A stretch of 59,006 bases of DNA from an uncultured Balneolaceae bacterium (GCA_913057825.1 CAJXOW010000016.1:1-59006), one strand, 5' to 3'. Counted from the first letter of the stretch, positions 14,758-25,945 are shown. The notes: generated by a model from the sequence alone, not told the origin. A program made the numbers and translations.

Positions 14758-14888
14758 TAAGGGTCCCGGTCCGTAATACACGCCTTGATTCGATCATTTT
14801 TTAAAACTAATCTTGAGTTGATCTGGTTTGTGCCGTAACATTACAACAAGAAAAATTTATAACATCAATGTTTTAACTCTGCAATTAT

Positions 14889-16193
14889 ATGGCCTTTACG
14901 CTGTTGGCCACATCTGATCTGCACCTGGGACGCCGGTCATCCGGGCTGCCGGATAATAGTCCGCTTGCTTCTGCGACCACAACGTGGCAGCGAATAGTGC
15001 AGCTCTGCCAGGATAGAAATATTGATGCCGTGTTGATTGCGGGAGATGTGATCGACGAGGAGAACGACTTTTTTGAGTCGATCGGACCGCTGGTGAGTGG
15101 CTTCACCACCCTTGCAGAACAGCAGATTCCAACGTATTTGGTTTCGGGTAATCACGACTACAATGTGCTGTCGGAGGCCGTTCGGCAGGTCGATTCCGAA
15201 TGGATTATGTTGATGGGACAAAACGGCAAATGGCAGATTGATACGCTTGAACTGAATAGGAGTATACTTCAAATTGCAGGCCGTTCATTTGCAGGTACTA
15301 CGCAGGAAACAGATCCTTTGACAGACTTCCCATCCGACAAGATTGATCCGGATTTGCCCTCTATTGGATTGGTGCATGGAGAAGTGGAGCAGCCAGAGAG
15401 TATTTACGGTCCGATAGACCGGGACAGGCTGATCGATTCGAGATTGGATGCCTGGGTTATCGGACATATTCACAAACCTCGCATCCTGCGAAAGAAAAAT
15501 CCGCTCATCTGCTATCCGGGATCCCCGCATGCTTTCAGCGCATCCGAGAAGGACGATCATGGTCCGTGGATTTTTAAAATCAGGGAGGATCGATCGATCA
15601 ACACGGAACACGTATCCCTTTCCCCGATCCGCTATGAGGACATAGAAATAGATGTATCAGATATTGAAAGCAAGGATGAATTCCGGGATACCATTCGTAC
15701 GCGCCTGACTGAATTTGTCGATCAGATTACTCCCTCTCTCGACCAGGTGCACCATTTGATATTTGATGTATGGATAGTAGGGTCAACCGGATATGCACAG
15801 CTTTTTGAAGGATGGGGCAATGAATTAAACGGGTACAGTGAGGAGGTTCCCGGGACGGATCTGATCTTCTCGGTGCGTAAGGTTAAATACAATTTTAGTC
15901 CTTCCCTGGATGGATTGGAAGAAATGATTGGCCAGGACAATCCTGCAGCTTTGCTGGCAGAAATGCTCGTATCTTTGCGCAAGGGAGAGGATCATGAGTT
16001 GGTTGACGAGATGATGGATCAATGGAAGTTGGAGATGGACCGCATAAATCGTTCGGATATATTCCGTCCGTTGATGAACCACAATGGTCAGATTCCGCCC
16101 AATGAGGGCGAAGCCCGGAATTACCTGGAAAAAGAATGTGAAAAATTGCTATTAAAGCTGTTTAGCCAGCAAGATCAACGAGAGGGGGCGTAG
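14889..16193 (+). CDS. yhaO: YhaO/SbcD-like metallophosphoesterase nuclease subunit
   Basis: 434 aa of the Mre11/SbcD calcineurin-like phosphoesterase family, closest in layout to YhaO. The metal-binding motifs are complete: Asp10 and His12 in SDLHLG, Asp53 in AGDVID, Asn88 and His89 in SGNHD, His163 in LVHGE, and GHIH at 192-195. A C-terminal part (about 250-434) is expected to bind the ATPase partner. It would cut DNA ends or hairpins during double-strand-break processing, together with the SMC-like ATPase encoded 5 bp downstream. Gene order nuclease then ATPase and tight spacing are standard for this complex. Confidence 0.88.
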   Translation: MAFTLLATSDLHLGRRSSGLPDNSPLASATTTWQRIVQLCQDRNIDAVLIAGDVIDEENDFFESIGPLVSGFTTLAEQQIPTYLVSGNHDYNVLSEAVRQVDSEWIMLMGQNGKWQIDTLELNRSILQIAGRSFAGTTQETDPLTDFPSDKIDPDLPSIGLVHGEVEQPESIYGPIDRDRLIDSRLDAWVIGHIHKPRILRKKNPLICYPGSPHAFSASEKDDHGPWIFKIREDRSINTEHVSLSPIRYEDIEIDVSDIESKDEFRDTIRTRLTEFVDQITPSLDQVHHLIFDVWIVGSTGYAQLFEGWGNELNGYSEEVPGTDLIFSVRKVKYNFSPSLDGLEEMIGQDNPAALLAEMLVSLRKGEDHELVDEMMDQWKLEMDRINRSDIFRPLMNHNGQIPPNEGEARNYLEKECEKLLLKLFSQQDQREGA

Positions 16194-16198
16194 ATCGC

Positions 16199-19100
16199 AT
16201 GAGCAATGATTCCCTGCGTTTTAAATCTCTTGATATCCGGCAAATGCCGGGCTTTCCTGACGGTTTGTATCATTATGAAGAGTTTGATGAGCAAATTAAT
16301 ATCATTGCCGGTCCGAACGCCTCGGGAAAAAGCTCGACAGCCCACGCACTTCAGCAAATGATCTGGCCGCGCCAGGGCAAGGAGCTGCAGGCAACCGCCC
16401 GTCTCCACATCAATGGGAAAGAATGGGTAATTCAGAAAAATTTGAGTCGTCTGTCTGTTCAGCGCGAAGGTATGGATGAAGAGCTGCCCGTACGTCCGTC
16501 GTTTAATGAGAAAAAACGGTACGTGTTATCTCTACACGATTTGATCAAGGTCGAGGACCAGGATTTGGCTCAACTGATGATACAGGAATCGATCGGGGGC
16601 TATGATCTGGATCAGGCAGCGGAGGACCTGAAATATGCCGGCAAAATTTTCAACCGAAGCAGCAAGCCGTTTACTCAGTTTCGCGAGGCCATCGAAAAAT
16701 ATGATGATACCCGTAAAAGACAATCAACGCTTAAGGATCGATATGAACGGCTGGATGAGTTGAAACAAAAGGTCCGGGAAACCGAGCGTGCGGAGTCGGC
16801 GGCAAAATTATTTGACCTCCAGATCAATTACCTGGAAGCCGGGGAGCAGTTGAATGAACTCCGCATTAAGTTGAAACAGTTTCCCGAGGGACTTGATCGT
16901 GCTTCGGGGGAAGAAGCGGAAAGACTCCGGGATATAAATCAGTCGATTCAGAAAAAGAAAACTGAAATTGCCGATTTTGAGCGTGAGAAAAAATCCGCTC
17001 AAAAAAAATTGGACAACCTGGACTTGCCCCAGGAAGGCGTGTCTTCAGAAAAGCTAGACCTGCTGGAAAAGCTCTCCGAACGATTGAAAACGTTACAGGA
17101 ACACGTCGATGAAAGGGAAGCCGACCGGGAGGAGGAGCGAGAAAAAGCAAGACAAGCCCTTCAATCGTTGAATGTCGACATAGAACAGGCAGACCAATGG
17201 AATGGAATAGCTCCGGAAGAATTGTCAAACCTGGAAGAATGGCTGCAACAGGCGTACCAGGTCACCGGTCGGTTGCATTCCTTGAAAGTTGAGGTTGATC
17301 AGCTCGAAGAGGAATCCGATCAGCAGGTCCCGGACCGCGATGAAGTTAAAAAGGGTCTTGGTTTGTTGGAAGAATGGTTGCAAACCTATGACGGGAACAG
17401 CGACGGATTCCCGGATTGGGGAGTATGGGGATTGTTGACTATCGGTATTTTGACGGCTTTGGCAACCTATGTGGCCGGCTTGGGAGCTTTGGTCGGGGGC
17501 ATGGCTGCACTATTTATATTGACAGGATACCTGGTGATGCAAAAGTGGTCGAAGCAAAAGCCCAGCGGCAGTGCAGCTGCAAACCGGATTATTGAAAATT
17601 ATGAATCTACCGGGTTGCCGGCACCACAACAGTGGACGGTTGAGGAAGTGATTGAAACCCTGGACCGGCTAACCGGTGAGTTGGTACGATCAAAAAGGGA
17701 AGAATATCGACATTACCGGATTAAGCAGCTGCAATCCGATATTAGACAAGTAGAAGAGAAAAAACTGCAGGATGTGGAAGCTCAACGGGACGAGTGGATG
17801 GAACAGTTGGGCACGATGCCCGAGGTGCTGGAGGACAGACAAGAGGGGTATAGTCGATTTTACTGGTTTATAAACCGACTGAATCAGTGGCAAACTGCCC
17901 GTGAGAGAGTACAGGGGCTTGATAAAGCATTGGAGAAAGCTCAGGAAAAGAAACAGGAAACGCTCGAGAAGATACAGGAAGAAGTAGCATATCTGGAGCA
18001 GGATCCGCCGGAATATTGCGAAGCCGTGGAGGCTTTTGTTCGAGATTTGAAGAATCGGGAACAACAGCGTAGAGAAGCGGTACAGGCTATAGAATCCAAT
18101 GAAGAAAATATTCGAAGAAATCGACAGGAGATCGATCAGTTCGAGGCACAAAAACAAAAAATAGGCGAGAAATTCGGCCTTGAGAATCCGCAAGTGGAAG
18201 AGGTTGAGCGGCGCATCGATCAACTGGAAGATTATCAGGAGGTGAAAAAGAAATTTAACCAGGCCGAATTCAACCATTCCCAGGTTCAGGAGAAGTTAAA
18301 AGCACATCCACAGTATGATGAGTATAAGAAGGATTTGGGCGAGTTGGATAAAGATCGCCTTAAAAGGAAAAAGGAAGAACTATTACGGAAAGCAGAGCAG
18401 CGTGACAAATTCAAGCAGGATATCCAGGATATTCAAACGCGGGTCAGCCAGGTTCAGGAGAATCACGACCTCGAACAGGCACTGCAGGATAAGGAGGAGG
18501 CAGTGGAAAAATTAAAGGAGCTTTATGAGGAGAATATACAGTCTGTTACAGGGGACTTGTTGGTTAAAAAGCTTAAGCGAATTACGCGTGACCAGAATCG
18601 ACCTGCTGTTTTTAAACGAGCGACCGAGTTATTTAACCGGATCACTGCAGGACGTTTTAAGTTGCTTATCGAAGATGAGGACCAGCGTTTTCGTGCTTAT
18701 GATAATGTTCATGGACAAGGCGTTTCGCTTGAACAACTTTCGACGGGTACGCGAATTCAATTATTGCTGTCGGTTCGACTGGCCTTTATCGAGACCCAGG
18801 AACAATCGCTTCAATTGCCTATTATCGCAGATGAATTACTGGCGAATAGTGATGAAAAACGGGCAAAGGCCATCATCAGGGCTCTGGTGCAATTAAGCAA
18901 AGAGGGAAGACAAATATTTTATTTTACTGCACAGGCGGATGAGGTGTATAAGTGGAAATCGTATCTTGAGCAAGAGAGCGTTGGCTATGAGCTTTATGAA
19001 TTGGGACAGATTAGCGGCGAAGGATTTGCATTCTATGATTCATATCGTCCGCCGGCCGGCTCTCTGCAAATGGTAGGTAAGGTCCCGGAACCCGGTTCGC

Positions 19101-19687
19101 AAAATCATGCTGATTATGGTAAGCAACTACAGGTTCCCCCATTTAGTTTGCTCGCACATCGGGTAGATCAGTTGCATCTGTGGTATGTCATTGAAGATGT
19201 GAACATTTTATATAAATGTCTGCGGCGAAATATTCGATATTGGGGTGGGCTGTCCAGTTTTATGGAACACGGAGGCGCAATAGAGGGTTTGAATGAGGAT
19301 AAATGGCTAAAAATGGAAGATCTGGCGAAGTTTTTGGAGAGATTTAAGGAACTTTATAGCCAGGGACGTTCAAAGCCCATCGACCGCAAAGTGATCGAAG
19401 AGACCGATGCGGTGACGGAAAATTTCCAGGAGGCGGTGGCTGACAAACTTTACGAAGTTGAAGGGAATCCGCAAAGGTTGCTCGAAGCGTTGCGAAAAGG
19501 GGAGGTAACCCGATTCCAGAAAGCTAAAATTCAAGAGCTTCATGCTTACCTGTTGGAGCACAACTATATCGATGAGAGCGATCCGCTGGACTTGGACGAG
19601 ATACATTCCAGGTTGCATGCTTTCATTGATTCATTAAGCATTAATCAAGAAGAGACGCAGCGTTTATTGGATCGTATACTTAAGTGA
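16199..19687 (+). CDS. yhaN: YhaN/SbcC-like SMC-type ATPase with C-terminal extension
   Basis: 1162 aa. Walker A GPNASGKSS is at 38-46, followed by a long coiled coil. A hydrophobic stretch at about 405-445 (two membrane-like segments, as in YhaN proteins) interrupts it, then a second coiled coil. The ABC signature LSTGTRIQ is near 846 and Walker B LPIIADELL near 874. It partners the nuclease encoded just upstream and should tether DNA ends. A zinc-hook CxxC motif of Rad50/SbcC is not seen, as expected for the YhaN branch. Unusually, about 240 residues follow the ATPase head (about 920-1162). They form a mostly helical domain, with Trp/Tyr-rich LHLWYVIEDVNILYK, that I do not recognise. Confidence 0.88.
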   Translation: MSNDSLRFKSLDIRQMPGFPDGLYHYEEFDEQINIIAGPNASGKSSTAHALQQMIWPRQGKELQATARLHINGKEWVIQKNLSRLSVQREGMDEELPVRPSFNEKKRYVLSLHDLIKVEDQDLAQLMIQESIGGYDLDQAAEDLKYAGKIFNRSSKPFTQFREAIEKYDDTRKRQSTLKDRYERLDELKQKVRETERAESAAKLFDLQINYLEAGEQLNELRIKLKQFPEGLDRASGEEAERLRDINQSIQKKKTEIADFEREKKSAQKKLDNLDLPQEGVSSEKLDLLEKLSERLKTLQEHVDEREADREEEREKARQALQSLNVDIEQADQWNGIAPEELSNLEEWLQQAYQVTGRLHSLKVEVDQLEEESDQQVPDRDEVKKGLGLLEEWLQTYDGNSDGFPDWGVWGLLTIGILTALATYVAGLGALVGGMAALFILTGYLVMQKWSKQKPSGSAAANRIIENYESTGLPAPQQWTVEEVIETLDRLTGELVRSKREEYRHYRIKQLQSDIRQVEEKKLQDVEAQRDEWMEQLGTMPEVLEDRQEGYSRFYWFINRLNQWQTARERVQGLDKALEKAQEKKQETLEKIQEEVAYLEQDPPEYCEAVEAFVRDLKNREQQRREAVQAIESNEENIRRNRQEIDQFEAQKQKIGEKFGLENPQVEEVERRIDQLEDYQEVKKKFNQAEFNHSQVQEKLKAHPQYDEYKKDLGELDKDRLKRKKEELLRKAEQRDKFKQDIQDIQTRVSQVQENHDLEQALQDKEEAVEKLKELYEENIQSVTGDLLVKKLKRITRDQNRPAVFKRATELFNRITAGRFKLLIEDEDQRFRAYDNVHGQGVSLEQLSTGTRIQLLLSVRLAFIETQEQSLQLPIIADELLANSDEKRAKAIIRALVQLSKEGRQIFYFTAQADEVYKWKSYLEQESVGYELYELGQISGEGFAFYDSYRPPAGSLQMVGKVPEPGSQNHADYGKQLQVPPFSLLAHRVDQLHLWYVIEDVNILYKCLRRNIRYWGGLSSFMEHGGAIEGLNEDKWLKMEDLAKFLERFKELYSQGRSKPIDRKVIEETDAVTENFQEAVADKLYEVEGNPQRLLEALRKGEVTRFQKAKIQELHAYLLEHNYIDESDPLDLDEIHSRLHAFIDSLSINQEETQRLLDRILK

Positions 19688-19847
19688 AGTGCTTTATCTG
19701 ATATTTATCATAAGTCTCTATTTGCCACTCTGCGGGGTTTTTGAAGCTTTGCTAAATTTTTCTGTAACCTTCCTCTATTTCATGCGTCATACCATGTGAA
19801 ATGAATTGCAGGGAAACTATTTGACCTTCAATAATCAAATCTCAGCT

Positions 19848-20639
19848 ATGGAATATTTTTTTCGAAATACAAGTATGCTTCTGACAGGTCTATTGCTGCT
19901 TACGTTGGCCAGTTGCGACGTGTCTGACTCAGATAAAGGAAACGGAACCTTGAATGTTAAAATGCACGATCGGCCGGTACTCTATGATTCTGTGAACGTG
20001 GAAATACAACAGGTACAGGTTAATGTGGGCGACGGCTGGAAGCCCGTAATGGATACGACGCTTCGAGTTAACCTGCTCGATCTTGTAAATGGTACTTTTG
20101 CCGAACTGGGGGCCGTGGAACTCGAAGCCGGTGAATATGAGCAAATCCGGCTAATACTAGGTGGCAACAATTCGGTTACGGTTGATGGTCAAAGCTATTC
20201 GCTCAAGGTGCCCAGCGCACAACAAAGCGGGCTGAAACTCAATGTGGACTTTACTATTGAAAGCGGAACTACCACCGAATTACTGCTCGATTTTGATGCT
20301 CAACAATCCGTGCATAAGCGTGGAGCAAATCAAACGTACATAATGCGACCTGTAATTCACGCTAATGTACGTACGCTGACGGGTGATATCGAAGGTTCGG
20401 TGTCACCCGCCAGTAGTCGTCCCTGGATATTGGCTATGAGTGGGACAGATACCGTAAGTACCACGCTGGCTGATTCCGCCAGTGGCGATTTTGAACTGGT
20501 TGGATTAAAGACCGGCACATATGACGTGGTATTTCAACCCACCGACACAACTTATGCTGATACGACCGTTGCGGATGTCCAAGTAAGTGCCAGGGAAACT
20601 CAAGATATGGGAACCATTAACATTCCCTCCAAAAATTAA
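19848..20639 (+). CDS. DUF4382 lipoprotein, copy 2
   Basis: 263 aa from ATG 19848. A longer frame from a TTG at 19806 exists, but ATG 19848 gives a proper lipoprotein signal ending at Cys23 (LTLASC). The domain order equals copy 1 at 13837-14688: DUF4382 (NVKMHD, then VNVEIQQV) followed by a beta domain with SVSPASSRPWILA. The two copies share many stretches, such as the DTVS-TTLAD motif near the C terminus, so they arose by duplication. It probably sits in an envelope membrane; function unknown. Two hairpins follow at 20651 and 20695. Confidence 0.88.
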   Translation: MEYFFRNTSMLLTGLLLLTLASCDVSDSDKGNGTLNVKMHDRPVLYDSVNVEIQQVQVNVGDGWKPVMDTTLRVNLLDLVNGTFAELGAVELEAGEYEQIRLILGGNNSVTVDGQSYSLKVPSAQQSGLKLNVDFTIESGTTTELLLDFDAQQSVHKRGANQTYIMRPVIHANVRTLTGDIEGSVSPASSRPWILAMSGTDTVSTTLADSASGDFELVGLKTGTYDVVFQPTDTTYADTTVADVQVSARETQDMGTINIPSKN

Positions 20640-20650
20640 GCATGAAGAAG

Positions 20651-20727
20651 TTCAGGGCTCATTGCCCTGAATCCGTCAACCAACCCCCTCCCGGCCCCGG
20701 GCCTGTTTTGCAGGTCCGGGGTTCTTT
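20651..20727 (+). terminator. double hairpin terminator after DUF4382 copy 2
   Basis: TTCAGGGC (20651-20658) pairs with GCCCTGAA (20664-20671). A second stem CCCCGGGCCTG (20695-20705) pairs with CAGGTCCGGGG (20711-20721) around TTTTG and is followed by TTCTTTATTT. The second is a good intrinsic terminator. Confidence 0.85.
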
Positions 20728-20772
20728 ATTTGTGCCTATAAGACAATAACCCTATGTTTTAGACGTAAATAG

Positions 20773-21987
<1,215 letters not shown>

Positions 21988-22139
21988 TTATTAAGAAATA
22001 TAAATTCTTCTTTGTTGAAATATTTGTTACATTTGGTTAACACTGATTTGCCGGGGATATAAAAGTTATCCAGAGAGGATAGACCAGGCCATCAGTATTT
22101 CTTGCCTATAGTTACTTTTAACTAATACGAGGAAAAAAT

Positions 22140-22952
22140 ATGAAGCACGCATACAGATTATGGACCGCTATGATTTTATTATTTGTGGCGGGGGGAATGA
22201 TTAGTTGTAGTGACGACCCATCAAGCTCGGATACCGGTAATCCGCCGAGTGTGCCAAAAATAAAGAACCACCAACCCAAAACAGCTTACTTTGACGATAA
22301 CTATCCGGCTGGATCGAACAAAGCCATTGCTGCCGAATATACTCATTTCAATACGGCTGCTCTCGTTGTAATAAGCAGTGCCAGCTCGTTGACTTTTACC
22401 CAGGAATTAGCTAATGGCTTCCTGGCCATCGCTGAAAATAATCAGGCAAATCAAGATGATGGTCAGTGGAACTGGGAATACTCCTACTCATATATGGGCG
22501 AATCAATGAGTATCGAATTGATAGCTGCTGAACAGGATAATGGGGATATGAAATGGGAAATGTATTTGAGTAGCTCAAGCAGCGATGGTCCGGATTTTGA
22601 GGATTACAAATATATGGAAGGAACCGTTGCCGCAGATGGAAACTCGGGTTCGTGGTCGATTTTCGACTTTGACCCGGAACAGGATTCCAATCCTGCTTTG
22701 ACATTTCAATGGGAAGCGGTGAGTGATACGGAAAAAACCATGAAATTTACCGCCTACGATGATGATGCCTGGAGTATGGTGGTGAATTACGAGGAGAATG
22801 GAGACGACTTCAAAATGTCGATCGAAGACGATAGTGACCAGTCAGTCACCGAAGTAGTTTGGAATACAAACACCGGTGTCGGATATATGGTCGAAGGAGA
22901 TGTCCAAACCTGCTGGAATGCTGATTTTGAAAACGTTGCTTGCAGCAACTAA
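22140..22952 (+). CDS. unknown lipoprotein, 270 aa
   Basis: A lipoprotein signal ends at Cys23 (GGMISC). The mature part begins with an acidic, Ser/Asp-rich linker, then a beta-rich domain with many aromatic and acidic residues (QWNWEYSYSYMGESMS, KWEMYLSSSSSDGPD). Two cysteines near the C terminus (CWNADFENVACSN) could form a disulfide. I do not recognise a family. The gene is monocistronic and shares a bidirectional terminator with the convergent gene downstream. Confidence 0.65.
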   Translation: MKHAYRLWTAMILLFVAGGMISCSDDPSSSDTGNPPSVPKIKNHQPKTAYFDDNYPAGSNKAIAAEYTHFNTAALVVISSASSLTFTQELANGFLAIAENNQANQDDGQWNWEYSYSYMGESMSIELIAAEQDNGDMKWEMYLSSSSSDGPDFEDYKYMEGTVAADGNSGSWSIFDFDPEQDSNPALTFQWEAVSDTEKTMKFTAYDDDAWSMVVNYEENGDDFKMSIEDDSDQSVTEVVWNTNTGVGYMVEGDVQTCWNADFENVACSN

Positions 22953-23048
22953 CACAGACACCTATGTTCTATCTTTGAGAACAGAACAAGGGCCGTTGTG
23001 ACCAGGCATTGGCTCCTGCCAGGATAAAATCGAATAAACATATGTAAT

Positions 23049-23084
23049 ACAGAAAAGCCGGGTTTTTGAGCCCGGCTTTTCTGT
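23049..23084. terminator. bidirectional terminator
   Basis: ACAGAAAAGCCGGG (23049-23062) pairs perfectly with CCCGGCTTTTCTGT (23071-23084) around an 8-nt loop. A/T runs on both sides make it work for both convergent genes. Confidence 0.85.
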
Positions 23085-23108
23085 ATGATAATTAGAAACG
23101 CAAAAAAT

Positions 23109-24314
23109 TTACTTATCGGTAAACCCGATCCGGTAAATCTTGCCATTGTAATCATCACTGAACAGTAAGGTTCCGCCAGGAGCTTCAACGACATCCACCG
23201 GTCGGGCCAATATTTTATCATCATCACCGAGGGTGCCTACAATGCGTAAAGATCCATAGGGGTCACCGGTGTGATCATCAAATAATATTCTTTCTACCCG
23301 ATAACCAACACGTTTGCTGCTATTCCAGGATCCATGAAAAGCTATGAAGGCATCCCCGCGATGATCACGGGAGAAATGACGATTTTTCAATCCCAGGAAT
23401 GCAAAGCCGTTTGGGGCCCAGTGAGATCCCAAAAGCCACTCGGGGACAATCGAGCGGCTGGCTAAATCAATGATGTCTTCTCTATCCTGGTACTCAATTC
23501 GAGGGACATCCCGGCCGACGAGAAATGGATGACCATAAAAGCCTCCCTTTTTATAATGATTAAATTCTCCCGGGGGGTTCTCATCAGTGATTGGTTGTTG
23601 CTTCGGATCTTCACCCAGTGGTCGACCAAACCAGTCGCTGTTGTGGTCTGCTCCCCACACTTCTTGGGTTCCCGGCCGATAACGTAACTTTTCCGTGTTG
23701 CGAATACCGGTGACGAAAAGCTCGCGTTTGTGGTCGGGACGGGAAAAACGCCAGATTTTTTTACGCCGGGTGGTGGTATCGGTGGTAATATTGCCGGGAT
23801 CACCAACAGATGTATATATCCATTCATCAGTCACCAGCAGTGATCGCCACCAATGGCCGCCCCCTTCACTGAAAAGTTCCTGTTTAGATAGCACTGTCTT
23901 CAATTGATCAGCTTGACCATTACCGGTTGTATCCCGTGCTTTGTGAATAGCGCCGGTCTGGGTAAACCAAATCCATCCCTCCTCATAGTCGAGGCCGTGA
24001 GCCGTTTTGTAACCGCTCACAAAGGTGTTTCGTTGCTCAAAATAGCCATCACCATTGGTATCCCTGAGGGAAAGAATATCTCCTTTCTGGGGACGGGTCA
24101 CGTACAACACGCCTTTTTCATCAAATATCATAAAGCGGGCATTATCTATCGTATCAACGGCCAATTCAACCCGGTAGCCTGGTCTTACATCAAAAGAGGG
24201 AACGTTATCACCCAATTTGTTTTTTTGAGCCTGACTATTACAGTGAAGATTTAGAAATCCCAGTGAAATCAGTAATAAATAGCTGAGATAGTGAAACCGC
24301 GTACTTAATTGCAT
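23109..24314 (-). CDS. glucose/sorbosone dehydrogenase-like beta-propeller lipoprotein
   Basis: 401 aa. A lipoprotein signal ends at Cys25 (LNLHC). The rest is a six-bladed propeller of the PQQ-dependent glucose/sorbosone dehydrogenase (GSDH-like) type. Typical segments are FDEKGVLYVTRPQKGDI, GLDYEEGWIWF, VSVGDPGN-like TSVGDPGN, and the closing FSDDYNGKIYRIGF. Members oxidise sugars or bind PQQ in the periplasm, but many have unknown substrates. It is monocistronic. The propeller family is clear, the enzymatic activity is not. Confidence 0.8.
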   Translation of the reverse strand: MQLSTRFHYLSYLLLISLGFLNLHCNSQAQKNKLGDNVPSFDVRPGYRVELAVDTIDNARFMIFDEKGVLYVTRPQKGDILSLRDTNGDGYFEQRNTFVSGYKTAHGLDYEEGWIWFTQTGAIHKARDTTGNGQADQLKTVLSKQELFSEGGGHWWRSLLVTDEWIYTSVGDPGNITTDTTTRRKKIWRFSRPDHKRELFVTGIRNTEKLRYRPGTQEVWGADHNSDWFGRPLGEDPKQQPITDENPPGEFNHYKKGGFYGHPFLVGRDVPRIEYQDREDIIDLASRSIVPEWLLGSHWAPNGFAFLGLKNRHFSRDHRGDAFIAFHGSWNSSKRVGYRVERILFDDHTGDPYGSLRIVGTLGDDDKILARPVDVVEAPGGTLLFSDDYNGKIYRIGFTDK

Positions 24315-24381
24315 AAATAAATGATTTTGAGGTGGACCTTAATGCTATTACGACGGGAGCAATTAATAAGTTCGAACCTTT

Positions 24382-24783
24382 CTATTGATCTCTTGCCTTT
24401 TTTATAGCCTGAATAAGCTCTTGTTTATTCATTTCGGAGCGGCCGCTGACATCGTATTTTTGAGCCATCTGGTAGAGCTTTTCGCGGCTCTTCTCCTCAA
24501 GTTTATCCAGTGGATCTTCCTCCTTGATGGGGATCGATCTGCTCTCCGTGGCTTGAGAGGCGGCTCGCGTTTCTTTTTGAGCTTCTCTGAAAATTTTTCC
24601 CAGTTCTTCTTGAGGATATTCAAGAGATTTTCCAAGCCAGCGGGTGAGTAAAATTCCACCTTTGATCGTTTCTTTTAGCGGTCGGCGAACCCGCTCGATC
24701 TTAAACGGTGCAGCAATAAGCTTTCCCGCCGTTTTTGAGAGTTTATCGGCCGTATCCCTTGTATATTGCTTGAAACTTTCCAT
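24382..24783 (-). CDS. small basic protein with Rho-N/SAP-like C terminus
   Basis: 133 aa from ATG at 24783, preferred to the longer frame because AAGGGA lies a few bases upstream and the upstream extension has no sense. The first two thirds are amphipathic helices (TADKLSKTAGKLI, LEYPQEELGKIFREA). The last 40 residues (REKLYQMAQKYDVSGRSEMNKQELIQAIKKA, in part) match the Rho N-terminal/SAP helix-extended-helix pattern for nucleic-acid binding. It precedes the phosphate cluster porin in the opposite direction of reading order but is on the same strand. Function unknown. Confidence 0.7.
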   Translation of the reverse strand: MESFKQYTRDTADKLSKTAGKLIAAPFKIERVRRPLKETIKGGILLTRWLGKSLEYPQEELGKIFREAQKETRAASQATESRSIPIKEEDPLDKLEEKSREKLYQMAQKYDVSGRSEMNKQELIQAIKKARDQ

Positions 24784-24886
24784 ATTAATATCCCTTATGA
24801 TTAGAATTCTACTAATCATAACAACAGAGGGCTTAATGAAGTTTCCATCATCTCTTAATGAGGGCGATAAACTGAACACTCACAGG

Positions 24887-25945
24887 TCAGAATCCATAGG
24901 AAAAGGTCATCCGTGCCAGCAGATTCGCATCGGGCGTATTGTTGCCGGGTAATTGAGAATTATTGTAAAAGACGGTTTCAATATTCGGCATCAGGTGTAC
25001 ATTTACATCTTCTACCGGCTGGATATCCACGGCCGCGAGGAAGAACGTGGCATCGGCGCTAGAACTGAAAGGCAGGTTGTCAATACTGTTGCCGTTCGGA
25101 TTGTTGTTGAAGGTATGGTCAAGGCGTAAAACACCTTTCATTTGGTCATCAAAAGGGAAATGGGCAAAAACGGAAGCGATGGTTTGGTCGTCCTCTCCTA
25201 CATTATTATCACGGACTTGGTGGGCCAATAAACTACCCACGCTAAAGGCATCAGATTCGTAGGAAGCAAACACCTGGTAGGTGTACCACTCGGAATTGTC
25301 CGGACGATCATTGTAATCTCCATATACCTGGAAAGTCCAGTAATTATCGGGATAATAGGCGAGGGAGAACATGAACTTTTTTCCACGGTTGATTTCAGAA
25401 GCATTACCGGCACCGTTGCCGTACATGGCCTGGTATTTCAGGGTACCCTCTTCGTTCAGCGGCCCCTTGGCGGCAATACCGAAATCACGGGAACTCCCGT
25501 AACCTTGCAGGTCCAGGGGAGTTTGTTCCAATGACCGGTATCCCCAGACTCGCTCAACCACATCCCAGGTAGGAGTACCGGAAATGCCGAGATAAAGGGA
25601 GTGACGACCCGGTTTCCATTTGAGGTAGGCATCTTTGACCCCGGGAGTCATCGATGCTTGCGTGGTATAGTCTCCCGGGTTTTCCATTTCGAGTCGGAGG
25701 CGCGTCGAAAAGTCAGCTCCCAACTGATATTCATGCGTAAAATAGATGCGACGAAAGCGGAAGCCGTGTTTTCCTTCAATATCTTGCTGTGGTGAAGGTC
25801 CATCCAGGTGGTGGCTTGCCATCCAGTAATAGTCACCGAAAACAGTCCCGCTGAAGGTGCCTGCATTTTCAATTTGTGCATGCAATAGACTCGAAGACCC
25901 AAAAATCAGACTGCAAACAATGGATAATTTGAGGAATTTTAACAT
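24887..25945 (-). CDS. phosphate-selective porin-like outer-membrane protein
   Basis: 352 aa. A Sec signal peptide (about 1-23, LLHAQ) precedes a predicted outer-membrane beta barrel with alternating hydrophobic strands. Segments such as FRFRRIYFTHEYQL, SLYLGISGTPTWDVVERVWGY and a C-terminal strand ending in aromatic Phe (MTFSYGF) fit OprO/OprP-type porins. It lies 80 bp downstream of phoU on the same strand, at the end of the pst cluster, so phosphate or polyphosphate passage through the outer membrane is a sound inference. It could have its own promoter. Confidence 0.8.
   Translation of the reverse strand: MLKFLKLSIVCSLIFGSSSLLHAQIENAGTFSGTVFGDYYWMASHHLDGPSPQQDIEGKHGFRFRRIYFTHEYQLGADFSTRLRLEMENPGDYTTQASMTPGVKDAYLKWKPGRHSLYLGISGTPTWDVVERVWGYRSLEQTPLDLQGYGSSRDFGIAAKGPLNEEGTLKYQAMYGNGAGNASEINRGKKFMFSLAYYPDNYWTFQVYGDYNDRPDNSEWYTYQVFASYESDAFSVGSLLAHQVRDNNVGEDDQTIASVFAHFPFDDQMKGVLRLDHTFNNNPNGNSIDNLPFSSSADATFFLAAVDIQPVEDVNVHLMPNIETVFYNNSQLPGNNTPDANLLARMTFSYGF

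Noticed and set aside
17690..18277. 195-aa open frame on the minus strand within yhaN
   Set aside because: It is opposite a coiled-coil region; the Leu/Phe-rich product comes from reading Glu/Lys codons backwards.
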